Source of the DNA: CBDUXT01 sp965371245
Lineage (GTDB): Bacteria; Planctomycetota; Phycisphaerae; UBA1845
DNA length: 24,815 nucleotides
Direction of reading: 5' to 3'
Assembly (NCBI GenBank): GCA_965371245.1
Contig: CBDUXT010000083.1
Coordinates: forward strand, 1 to 24,815
Shown here: positions 1 through 8,256 of the stretch, one piece after another
How the letters are laid out: every line of letters starts with the position of its first letter
Position numbering within the stretch: position 1 is the stretch's first letter
Made by a program: the position numbers and the translations under genes
Notes under the pieces: generated by a model
What the model was told of the DNA's origin: nothing
The model's database searches: none
Seen by the model: only the letters and a program-made list of their open reading frames with translations

Positions 1-3000
1 ACTGTTGCGTGCTGTCGGCGATCAGGTTGCCGGCGTCGTCGTGCGCGACGGGCGTGGATCCACCGTTGATGACGTGCGCAGTGATGGCGTTGGTGGGACC
101 GACGATGTGATGCTCGCTTCCGGTGAGGGTGTCGAGGCTCCCGGAATCCTCTTGATAGCCAGGCTGGCCTCCGATGGTGTACTTGATAAGGCTGGTCTCT
201 TCTCCAAACGTCTGGGCCAAATCACCCGACCAGTTGCCCAGTACGTCAAGTTTCCAGGCCTGTCCGGTGCCCCCGCTGTTGATGCTTGTGTTGCCGGTCC
301 CAAGCTCACCCTGTTCAGCAAAGACCAACCGGTTCAGCGGGTCGTAGCCATATAACTGGGAGCTATCGTTGTCGTGCCCCTGCTGATTGATGCGCGCGAA
401 GAGACGATTGCCGTTGTTGTCGTAGCCGTACTGATAGCTTTGGAGCGTGTTGTCGCCCGAGTCCTTGTAGTCCATCATGAGAACGCGGCCGAACCGGTCG
501 GTGTTGCCCGCGTCGGTCATCGTCAACGTGATCCTGCTGCCTCCCCACCGTTTCTCCTTTGTGCGGCCGCCGCCCGTGCGGTCGTAAGAGATGATGCCGA
601 CGCTGGTACCGACGGTGGTTTCGGTCTCGATGTCGGTGATGCGGCTGATGGCGTCTTCCGCTGAAGGGTCGGCGCCGTATGTGAACTCCATGAGCTTTGG
701 CGCCGTCTGCGTGTTGAACGGCAGAACGGTGATATAATTGAGCCGGTTGTGGTTCTTGACTCCATCAACGTCCCAGTCATACGTCGTGGTTCTGGTGAGG
801 GAATCGGTGCCGGGCTTGGCTACTTGGCCATCCGAGGCAAGGTTTCCGAACGAGTCGTAGGTCAAGACGATCTGACTCTCGACGCTGCCAAAGCCCAAGA
901 GGTCGTCGTGCGTTCTCGCGGAAGAGAGGCGACCCTGGACATCGTACAAGAAGGTCTTCTCGAGGATCGAGCCATCGACGGTCGTACCGGTCGGCAGTGT
1001 GGCCCCAACCGTGCTGAGCTTGCCCCACTGGTTATGGTAGGCATAGTTGAGCGTAACGTTGCGCTGGTCCGTGCGCTCGACGATCCGGCCCTCGACGTTG
1101 TACTTGAACGTAACCTTGTCGGCGGCCAAGCTGGAGGGATCTCCGTTCGTGCTGGGATACCAGATCTCGGAGACCAGGTTCTTCGCGATGGCTGGAGGCT
1201 GGCGGAGAGCCGTGTGGATGAAGACGCCATCGACGAGCTCCGCGCCGTAGACGAACCGCGTCGCCTGTTTTGCCAGCGCGCCGGTCACGACAACGGCGGT
1301 GGCCGCGAAGTCGGTTGTGGGGTCGCCATCGATCCACGTGATGTCCGTAGGCGAAATGTCCGGAGCGAACGTGGCCGGGTCGGTTCCAACGGGCGCGACG
1401 ATGGCCACCATCATGTCCGGAAGCCCGCCGCGGGTGTAATGAGTGGCGGTGTAGCGACTTTGACCGGTATGATTGGGCGTGAGGCTTGTGCCCGGGTTAT
1501 CCGGCGAGAGGTTCTCGGTGTCCTTCCAGTTCTCGGCCTGAAGAACCGTCCGCCCGAGCAGGTCATACCAGGTTCGCGTGACGACGCCTTTGCCGTCCTG
1601 CGTCCAGATACGCCGGCCGGCGGCGTCATACCCGAACCGCGTCACGAGCATGCCCGTGAAAGTGCCGACCTCGTACTCGTTTGTGGTTGCGTTCCAAGAC
1701 GGAGGTATGGCCGGGTCATACGCGGGGACGGTGCCGTTCGTAAAGCCGTCGTCGGGTCCAGCACCGTGATCGCCCGTGCCGAAGTTGGCCGTGGCGGCCA
1801 GCCGCTTGGCGGCGTCATACCAGTTGTAGGTGTGGGTTTCGACGGAGTTGCCTGTGGGGCCTGTGACGATAGGACCCGATACGCTCGTGTCCAAACGATC
1901 GAAGTGGGTCTGCGTGAGCACGTTTCCGAAGGCGTCGTAGGTCGTCTCCGTGCGCGTGAGCTCTACACCGGCGGTCTGGCCCGGTGCGCCCTCCTCGGAC
2001 CAGTGGGACGTCGCCGTCACACGACCGAGCGGGTCGAAGGTGTTGACAACGAGGCCCGACGGGCTGAGTTCGGCCACGACCCGGTCCAGATCATCGCGAT
2101 ACGTGCGTGTGTGCGTGTGCACGTTGCCCGCTGCATACATAACATCGTAGGTTCGCTGCTCGAAGGGCCGGCCGCGCTCGTCGTAGAACGTGCGCGAGAG
2201 AGTTTCCGGGTCCGCGACCAGGATCGCCGTGGTGGCCGCATCGGCGGTCAACGCGCTCCATCCTTCCACGTCCGCAACCGTGGGCACATTGGCAGGCGCC
2301 CAGGTGGCCATCAGGACGGGACGGTCAAGATTATCGAAGACCGTGGATATAGCAGCCGCGACAACCGGAGCCGAGGCCGGTCCCCAGAGACTGCCCACCA
2401 CGACTTCCTTCACCAGGACGGGCCGGCCGCGCTTGTCGTAAACGAACTGCGTGTCTCGGCTGGCCGTGTCCGCTTCGAAGACGCCGTTGCATGCTTCCGC
2501 ATCGGCGCTGAACCGGCGCGTGCGCACGCGCTTGCCGGCGTTGTTCGGGAAGTTGTCGTTTGATGCAACGGTGGTGCAACCCTCCCCGGCATAAGCCGGA
2601 CTGTGTTCGCAGTTAAGGTCGCCGTCGTTGTACAGGTGCTGCTCGACGAGGAGCATGTCGTCATCGGTACTGGTAGCCACGTTGGGGAACCAGTCTAAAC
2701 AGCCATCGACCGAGCCTCGGAAGGTCTTGGTGAGCCGTCGCTTGGGATCGAACAGGAAGCGCGTGATCGTTCCGTCGGGCTCGACCTGTCGCGCGATGCG
2801 GTCTTCGAGATCGTAGGTGTACTGGCGAATGACCTGCCGCCGATCCTCGACGCCCTCCTCCGGCGGGGCCGCCGTAAAGTCATTGAGGACGACGTCCTCC
2901 GTCGGCTTCAACGTCGATGCCTGGGAGTAGTTCTTGAAGCTGCGCGCAAGCGTGACGATCTGTTCCTCGACCGGCGGCGGCCAGACGCCCGAAGCTTGGG

Positions 3001-6000
3001 TATTGTTGGTGGTCGGACCGGGGTAGGCTGGACTAATGCTGTCTACGAGGTCTATTAGGACCTCGCCCGTCCCCTCGACGGCGCTTGTGCAGGGTCGCGT
3101 GGCAGTAGCAGGGCAGTCCCAAAGATCATCTGGCATGTCGTTGGTAACGTTCCAGGTCTCCTCGATACGGCCGTCGTAGTCATAATCCGTAAGCCTGATC
3201 CCCCAGCCGAAGTCCTCGATCTTGGCGGTCGCAACTGGGGCCTCCGTGGTCCGGGCGATCACCCTCTGTTCCAGGAAGCGGCCGCCGGCGTCGAGGATGT
3301 TTACGGTCGTCGTGCCGTGGACCTTGCTCGTTCCGGCCGTTCCCGAGGCGTACTGGTACTCCACCTGATAGATGAGCGGATCGTCGCCGGCTGGCGGCCA
3401 CGCCTGTTGCCACTTGCCGTTGGTATCCTGGTACTTGATCCGCTCGTCCGTGAAGACCGCGAAATCGGTACGGATGGCATCGTCGGCGGCATCATCGACG
3501 TCTGGCCTAAATCCTCCTAATGAGCCATCAAACCCCTCGGTCCGAGACGTCAGCATGCCGGCGTCGTTGTACTCAAAGCGCGTGACGAAATGCGCGGGCG
3601 TGGGATTATCCGGATCGGCACGAAGGACCAAGGTCCAGGATGTAACATCAACGGGCATTTCAACATTGAACAAGTCCGCGTTGGCCGTCGTCACATCTGT
3701 GGCGATAACGTCATCGACCTGCACACCCAGCCTTCCGAACCCGTCGTAGCCATAGTACGTCGTGTAGAACGGACCCTCTGAATGTACGGTCGGCGGATCC
3801 GCACCCGGCGACCCGGGCATCACGGAACCCGGCGTCCCGGCGCCGCGCCCGTACAGCCGGATTCGACCGTTTTGGTCGAAGTACCAGACCTCAAGGGCAA
3901 CCTTATCTGAAGCATTGGGCTCAACGCCTTGACCGCCGTTGGCCGGCGACACCTTCTCCTGCCAACGCCACTTCCACTGGACTTGTCCGGTGCTCGGGTC
4001 GCCGTAGAAAAGGTAGTCGTATCGCGTGTTCGAAACACCGTCGCCCTCCGCATCCGTCCCGCCGATTGTCACTACGACCGGAAGCTGATTCGTAAGGTCC
4101 GGCATACTTGTTGGATCATCGCAAATGCCAGAGCCGATGGTCTTAGCAGGGTCCGCAACGCAGATCCCGGCGGCGCAAGGAGTCGCGAAATCAACGCCCG
4201 CGCTGGACCCACTGACGTCATAGATGGCGGCCTCCACTTCGGGCATGTCCGTCTTGCAGTTCTCTCCGTTAGTGTCGCAGCGTGTCAGGTGCTGGGTCGC
4301 ACTCACAACGGTGAGCTTGCCGGGCGTAACGCGCTGCACCGGAACCTCGTTCAAAACGACCGGCGTGTCACATTGCTGCTGGTAGAGATTCCCACCGTCC
4401 GAACCCCAGGCGATGCCCCTAAGCACCGAATACCAGCCGCCTTCACCGCCAAACAGCTCGGTCACAACCCGTCCCGCGTTCGCAACGGCGGCGGCGCCTT
4501 GCTCCCGCAGCGTGGCTACCCAGCTCGGGTCGTAGACGTGCTTCGTCTGGCCGCGGGTGTTGATCAACTCGTACTGCTGCCCATCCACCAGGCTCGTTTG
4601 GTCGCCGATGAAGCCGGGCGTGACGATCAGGCGGTCGCTCAGGGCAATGCCGTAGTAGTTCATGATGACCACGCGGCGCGTCTTGACCTTGACCGGCACG
4701 TTGAGGTAGTGAGAATCGGCCGTGAATTTCGAGGGTTCCGGATACGGCGGGCGGCTTCCGACCGGCTGCGGATCAAGCACGAAGCGGAAATCGTCCTCAT
4801 AGATATAGAAGTCGTTCCGCTCGCCGGAAGCCCCCATCTCTTCGTCCGTCTGCTCGACCAGCTCATCGACGATCGTGATGTTGTGCGGATCGGCGAACGA
4901 CTTGATCGTGTCGTCGTCGTCGTACACGCTTGAGGCCGCGCCCAGGTAATCGAAGCGATAGGTGTGCATCTCGCCGTCGCCGCCCCGCGTTCTCGCTGTC
5001 TTGATGAGGTATTTGCGAAACCGCGGCTGGGCGTTGGGGATGCCCATCTGTTTGAGCTGAGCCGGGTCCGCTGCCTGGCCATCATTGCAATCACAAAGCG
5101 AGGCCTTGCAGTCACCAAACCCCGTTTTCGCGCAGCCGTAGCGCGCATAGCACCATCCGCAGGTCTGCTTCATCAGCTCGCTGCAATCGGGGTCGATGTG
5201 CATTTCGTCGGAGTACTCCGACGTCCACAGCGCCCGCCCATCGCAGTAGTTGCCGGGAAAATGTTCGAACGGGTTGTTCTCATCGACGCCCTCACCGGCG
5301 GACCCATCCGAGCCACGGAACGGTTTGCAAACACCCACGAACGGCGGCTTCTCATAACACGCCGGAATACCTTCCTGCGGTGTGCTGCCCGGTTTGAGAC
5401 TGTAAACGTAGGGATTGTAGTACGTGTACCACTGCGACGCGTAGGAGATCAGGGGCTTGCCCCCAACTTCATCTGTGTCGGCCAGCTTCAGAATACCATC
5501 GACGGTCGTAGCTCCCCCGGCCTCCAGCACCGCCTGAACCGAGGCCGGATCGAAGACCGCCTTGAGGAACCCGAAGTCGTTGTAGCGGTACAGCCACACC
5601 TGCTCGATGTAGTTTCCGGGGTCGGCCGCCACGTCCGGGCGTGTGCGCACGATCTTCTTGATCAGGTGGATATCTGATGGGGCAACGGGCGCAACGTCGG
5701 CGTCATTCCTGTCCCTTCCCTGGGCGCCACGGAAATCCGGATGGGGAACGCAGTCCGGATGTACCGTCGCGGAAGTCATATCGAACGCGTCGTAGGTTCC
5801 ATTCCCGTTGATGTCATGGAATTCTGGTACAAGGATTTCGGGTGCTTGCGGGAACTGTGCCCATTCGTCAACGTCACCATCCCCATCCATGTCCTTGCCG
5901 GGCTCGTGAAACGGTGGATAGTAGGCGTATTTCGGGGTCAACCGGGTCGTCACAGTGCCGTTAGCGTCCAGATCCGTCAGCAACCAAAAGGGGTTGCTTC

Positions 6001-8128
6001 GGGCGTAGACGTATTGCACCTGGTGGGTCCAGGGGTCCGATGTGGCACCGGTCGTGGAATCGGCGATGGGCCGACAGTCCTCCGTCCAGGCGGCCTGAGC
6101 CCCAGGAAGCGAAGCGCCGGAGGGGCCGGAGGGAACAAACGGGTGTTTGCCGCCGGCGCAGTCGCCCGAGAGTCCGCGCAGGTTGACCAGCAGCGGATCC
6201 TCGGCCCCGTCCTCATCGATCATCCCGTCCTCGTCATCGTCCCAGAACGCAAACGGATCCATCGGTTCACAGCCAGTGTCACAGCTCCACGTCTGGGTGC
6301 CACCCTCGTCGCTCCAAGTTCCGTTCCAGTACAGCGGATTCTTGCATTTGTTGGTAGTATCATACCTGGTCTTAGGAAACACGCCGGGGCATCCGGTACG
6401 CGTTTCCCAGCACTCATTAGTTACTGAGGTCGGAGTCGTTTTTGTTAAGTATTCTAGCCGACACACGGAACAGGTGACGTCGTCATCGATATAGCGTTCA
6501 TTTCCACTCGTGTCCTCGTCAATAAGACAGTCATTATCGTCATCGAAGCCAAGCCTTCCGGGTGCCGGTGTGGCTTCCTCTGTAGTGTCGCCGATTGGAT
6601 CCGTGCTCGGCGAATGGGTCTCGGCCCCGTTTTGAAGCCGTTGCCCGGCGAACGCTGACACCTCGGACCAAACCGAATAATCATCCTCAAACGGGGCCCC
6701 GTTGATCGAATCCACACCCGACACGCCCTTCTTGTACGCCTGGACGGTCAGCAAGGTGGTTTGATCGTTGAGCTCCGGGAGACGCCCAAAATCCCAGTCT
6801 GCCTGGGGTAGGTCAGAGTACAACGAGCGCAAAGTCACGTTACCAACGGGATCGGTTTCCACGACCCTGTCACTCTCCGGGTGTTCGTAGACGTACGCGA
6901 TGGTCCACTCAGCCTCTCGCACGCCCTCAGCCTTGCCAGCCTCGTCTGCCGTATAAAGCTTGACCGTGCGAAGGCGCTTGTGCGGAAGACGCCATGCGTT
7001 TGTCAGCGGATGATACTCGGGGGGCAGCTTCTTGAACGAGTCGTCACTGGAGTCGTGTGTCGTGCTCTTGGGCGGGACCTTGAAGTCGGTCTCCCATCCA
7101 TACTTGGGAACACGATCGAACACCACGGTGTTCCCATACTCGTCGGTCACGCTCTGGGCCATCATCGCGCCGGCGGCTTCCTTCGCCGGATCACGAGGCC
7201 AGGTCGCCGATCGCTCGAACTTGACGTTGAGCCGGCCGCCGTCAAGCTCCAGGTTCTCGAACATGTAGAGGTTGTGGAACGTCGGGAAGTAGTCCTCTGC
7301 AATCCGTACGTCCGTGAGAGCGGTAGGGTTGTCGCGGTCGGTGTTGAGCGTCAGGTTGAAGACCGGGTTTTGCCCGCGCCCCTGAAACCACGGCTCGCGA
7401 AACGCCCAGGGCGGCTCGTCCAGCAGCATGCCATTCCAAGAAGCCCGCACCTTGCTGACCTGATAGAGACCACGTGCCAGTTGAAGGTTGAAGGCGGAGT
7501 GGAGGTTCCAAGAATCGCCGTTCACCTTGGCCGCGATTGCCGGATTGTAGGGGGGCGGTGACAGATAGTTGTCGATCGGGAGGTGACCGGAGCTAGGCGC
7601 CGTGCCATAGTCCCAGTGTGGCAGACCGCCGAGCCAGTCCTGGTTCTGCCGGTACCCCTGCCAGGTGATGTCCTCGCCCTGGTGCCAGCGTGCCTCGGAC
7701 CACGGCAGCATGAAATCCGCCCCGCGCTGCTGAAGCGTGCCGGCCGTGCCGACCTGTGGCGTCGGCTCGGCGCTGCCCAGCGTGCTCATCTGGTTTCGGT
7801 AGACCAGTGACCCGGCGACCAGCGTGAAGTTCACGCCCTGCTGCGGGGCCGTGCCGGAGAACAAGACAACGCCGTCCTGATGGGCGAGCTGGGTGAACGG
7901 GGCACGATCGGGATGGCGCGCCCGGTTCGACGGGCCGTTGCCCACGCAGAAGTAGTCCTTGCTGGGCGGGATGGAGTTCATAAACGGTGACAGCGACTCG
8001 CGTGTCGCCTGTGGGGCAAGCTCGCCCGCCCGCGCGACCCGTAGCCCGCCCGCAGCCAGACATAGGATCAACAGGAACCCAACGGCAAAACGAAGTCCGC
8101 GTCCTACCAACCTTCTACGCTCTCGCAT
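1..8128 (-). CDS. Giant secreted RHS/YD-repeat protein, 3' end beyond window
   Basis: A single minus-strand frame is open from ATG at 8128 to the left edge (at least 2,709 codons, no stop), so the C-terminus is missing. The start is supported by AAGGA at 8136-8140, 7 nt upstream. Residues 1-34 look like a signal peptide: an Arg-rich n-region, a hydrophobic core (FAVGFLLILCLAAGG) and an ARA cleavage site. About the first 1,000 residues contain few YD motifs but carry Asp-rich loops (for example DMDGDGDVDEW near 5890) and a Cys-rich patch near 5060-5190. From about 3760 down to 300, YD/RHS motifs recur: YDGFGRLG, YDLEDRIARQ, YDKRGRPV, YDERGRPF, YDAFGNVLTQ, YDAAGRRIW, YDVQGRLSSA, YDSFGNLAS, YDNNGNRLF and YDPLNRLVF. 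RHS proteins form beta-cage shells that often carry a toxin or adhesin at the C-terminus, which cannot be seen here. Frame consistency was checked at eight spots. Cargo of the neighbouring T2SS is an inference. Confidence 0.93.
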   Translation of the reverse strand, partial: MRERRRLVGRGLRFAVGFLLILCLAAGGLRVARAGELAPQATRESLSPFMNSIPPSKDYFCVGNGPSNRARHPDRAPFTQLAHQDGVVLFSGTAPQQGVNFTLVAGSLVYRNQMSTLGSAEPTPQVGTAGTLQQRGADFMLPWSEARWHQGEDITWQGYRQNQDWLGGLPHWDYGTAPSSGHLPIDNYLSPPPYNPAIAAKVNGDSWNLHSAFNLQLARGLYQVSKVRASWNGMLLDEPPWAFREPWFQGRGQNPVFNLTLNTDRDNPTALTDVRIAEDYFPTFHNLYMFENLELDGGRLNVKFERSATWPRDPAKEAAGAMMAQSVTDEYGNTVVFDRVPKYGWETDFKVPPKSTTHDSSDDSFKKLPPEYHPLTNAWRLPHKRLRTVKLYTADEAGKAEGVREAEWTIAYVYEHPESDRVVETDPVGNVTLRSLYSDLPQADWDFGRLPELNDQTTLLTVQAYKKGVSGVDSINGAPFEDDYSVWSEVSAFAGQRLQNGAETHSPSTDPIGDTTEEATPAPGRLGFDDDNDCLIDEDTSGNERYIDDDVTCSVCRLEYLTKTTPTSVTNECWETRTGCPGVFPKTRYDTTNKCKNPLYWNGTWSDEGGTQTWSCDTGCEPMDPFAFWDDDEDGMIDEDGAEDPLLVNLRGLSGDCAGGKHPFVPSGPSGASLPGAQAAWTEDCRPIADSTTGATSDPWTHQVQYVYARSNPFWLLTDLDANGTVTTRLTPKYAYYPPFHEPGKDMDGDGDVDEWAQFPQAPEILVPEFHDINGNGTYDAFDMTSATVHPDCVPHPDFRGAQGRDRNDADVAPVAPSDIHLIKKIVRTRPDVAADPGNYIEQVWLYRYNDFGFLKAVFDPASVQAVLEAGGATTVDGILKLADTDEVGGKPLISYASQWYTYYNPYVYSLKPGSTPQEGIPACYEKPPFVGVCKPFRGSDGSAGEGVDENNPFEHFPGNYCDGRALWTSEYSDEMHIDPDCSELMKQTCGWCYARYGCAKTGFGDCKASLCDCNDGQAADPAQLKQMGIPNAQPRFRKYLIKTARTRGGDGEMHTYRFDYLGAASSVYDDDDTIKSFADPHNITIVDELVEQTDEEMGASGERNDFYIYEDDFRFVLDPQPVGSRPPYPEPSKFTADSHYLNVPVKVKTRRVVIMNYYGIALSDRLIVTPGFIGDQTSLVDGQQYELINTRGQTKHVYDPSWVATLREQGAAAVANAGRVVTELFGGEGGWYSVLRGIAWGSDGGNLYQQQCDTPVVLNEVPVQRVTPGKLTVVSATQHLTRCDTNGENCKTDMPEVEAAIYDVSGSSAGVDFATPCAAGICVADPAKTIGSGICDDPTSMPDLTNQLPVVVTIGGTDAEGDGVSNTRYDYLFYGDPSTGQVQWKWRWQEKVSPANGGQGVEPNASDKVALEVWYFDQNGRIRLYGRGAGTPGSVMPGSPGADPPTVHSEGPFYTTYYGYDGFGRLGVQVDDVIATDVTTANADLFNVEMPVDVTSWTLVLRADPDNPTPAHFVTRFEYNDAGMLTSRTEGFDGSLGGFRPDVDDAADDAIRTDFAVFTDERIKYQDTNGKWQQAWPPAGDDPLIYQVEYQYASGTAGTSKVHGTTTVNILDAGGRFLEQRVIARTTEAPVATAKIEDFGWGIRLTDYDYDGRIEETWNVTNDMPDDLWDCPATATRPCTSAVEGTGEVLIDLVDSISPAYPGPTTNNTQASGVWPPPVEEQIVTLARSFKNYSQASTLKPTEDVVLNDFTAAPPEEGVEDRRQVIRQYTYDLEDRIARQVEPDGTITRFLFDPKRRLTKTFRGSVDGCLDWFPNVATSTDDDMLLVEQHLYNDGDLNCEHSPAYAGEGCTTVASNDNFPNNAGKRVRTRRFSADAEACNGVFEADTASRDTQFVYDKRGRPVLVKEVVVGSLWGPASAPVVAAAISTVFDNLDRPVLMATWAPANVPTVADVEGWSALTADAATTAILVADPETLSRTFYDERGRPFEQRTYDVMYAAGNVHTHTRTYRDDLDRVVAELSPSGLVVNTFDPLGRVTATSHWSEEGAPGQTAGVELTRTETTYDAFGNVLTQTHFDRLDTSVSGPIVTGPTGNSVETHTYNWYDAAKRLAATANFGTGDHGAGPDDGFTNGTVPAYDPAIPPSWNATTNEYEVGTFTGMLVTRFGYDAAGRRIWTQDGKGVVTRTWYDLLGRTVLQAENWKDTENLSPDNPGTSLTPNHTGQSRYTATHYTRGGLPDMMVAIVAPVGTDPATFAPDISPTDITWIDGDPTTDFAATAVVVTGALAKQATRFVYGAELVDGVFIHTALRQPPAIAKNLVSEIWYPSTNGDPSSLAADKVTFKYNVEGRIVERTDQRNVTLNYAYHNQWGKLSTVGATLPTGTTVDGSILEKTFLYDVQGRLSSARTHDDLLGFGSVESQIVLTYDSFGNLASDGQVAKPGTDSLTRTTTYDWDVDGVKNHNRLNYITVLPFNTQTAPKLMEFTYGADPSAEDAISRITDIETETTVGTSVGIISYDRTGGGRTKEKRWGGSRITLTMTDAGNTDRFGRVLMMDYKDSGDNTLQSYQYGYDNNGNRLFARINQQGHDNDSSQLYGYDPLNRLVFAEQGELGTGNTSINSGGTGQAWKLDVLGNWSGDLAQTFGEETSLIKYTIGGQPGYQEDSGSLDTLTGSEHHIVGPTNAITAHVINGGSTPVAHDDAGNLIADSTQQ

Positions 8129-8135
8129 GGGTACA

Positions 8136-8140
8136 TCCTT
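8136..8140 (-). promoter_or_regulatory. Ribosome binding site of the YD-repeat gene
   Basis: AAGGA on the minus strand lies 7 nt before the ATG at 8128. It supports this start over later in-frame ATGs, which would remove the signal peptide. Confidence 0.6.
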
Positions 8141-8178
8141 AAGCTTGGATCCCAGCCCGGGATCGTTGTTCTATAGTA

Positions 8179-8197
8179 GGCGGACCGAGCGTCCGCC
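8179..8197 (-). other. Perfect 7-bp inverted repeat in the VWA/YD intergenic gap
   Basis: GGCGGAC and GTCCGCC flank a 5-nt loop, in the 128-nt gap between the stop of the VWA gene and the start of the YD-repeat gene. It could form a GC-rich hairpin. No T-run follows on the minus strand, so an intrinsic terminator is not supported. It might attenuate read-through or protect an mRNA end. Confidence 0.3.
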
Positions 8198-8256
8198 GTG
8201 AGGCCCAATACAATGCTTTAGGGGCAGCCGATCGCCACGCCGCACGACGGTTACTT

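Noticed and set aside
749..2563. 604-codon plus-strand ORF
   Set aside because: It is antisense to the YD-repeat gene. Its translation has no domain and is Arg/Val/Gly-rich, as expected for the complement of a GC-rich gene.
3929..4933. 334-codon plus-strand ORF, with similar ones at 4964-5677, 5741-6427 and 6881-7561
   Set aside because: All are antisense shadows of the continuous minus-strand YD-repeat frame, whose motifs and Asp loops are clearly meaningful.
8179..8197. Hairpin as an intrinsic terminator after the VWA gene
   Set aside because: The stem is good, but no T-run follows on the minus strand; recorded only as an inverted repeat.
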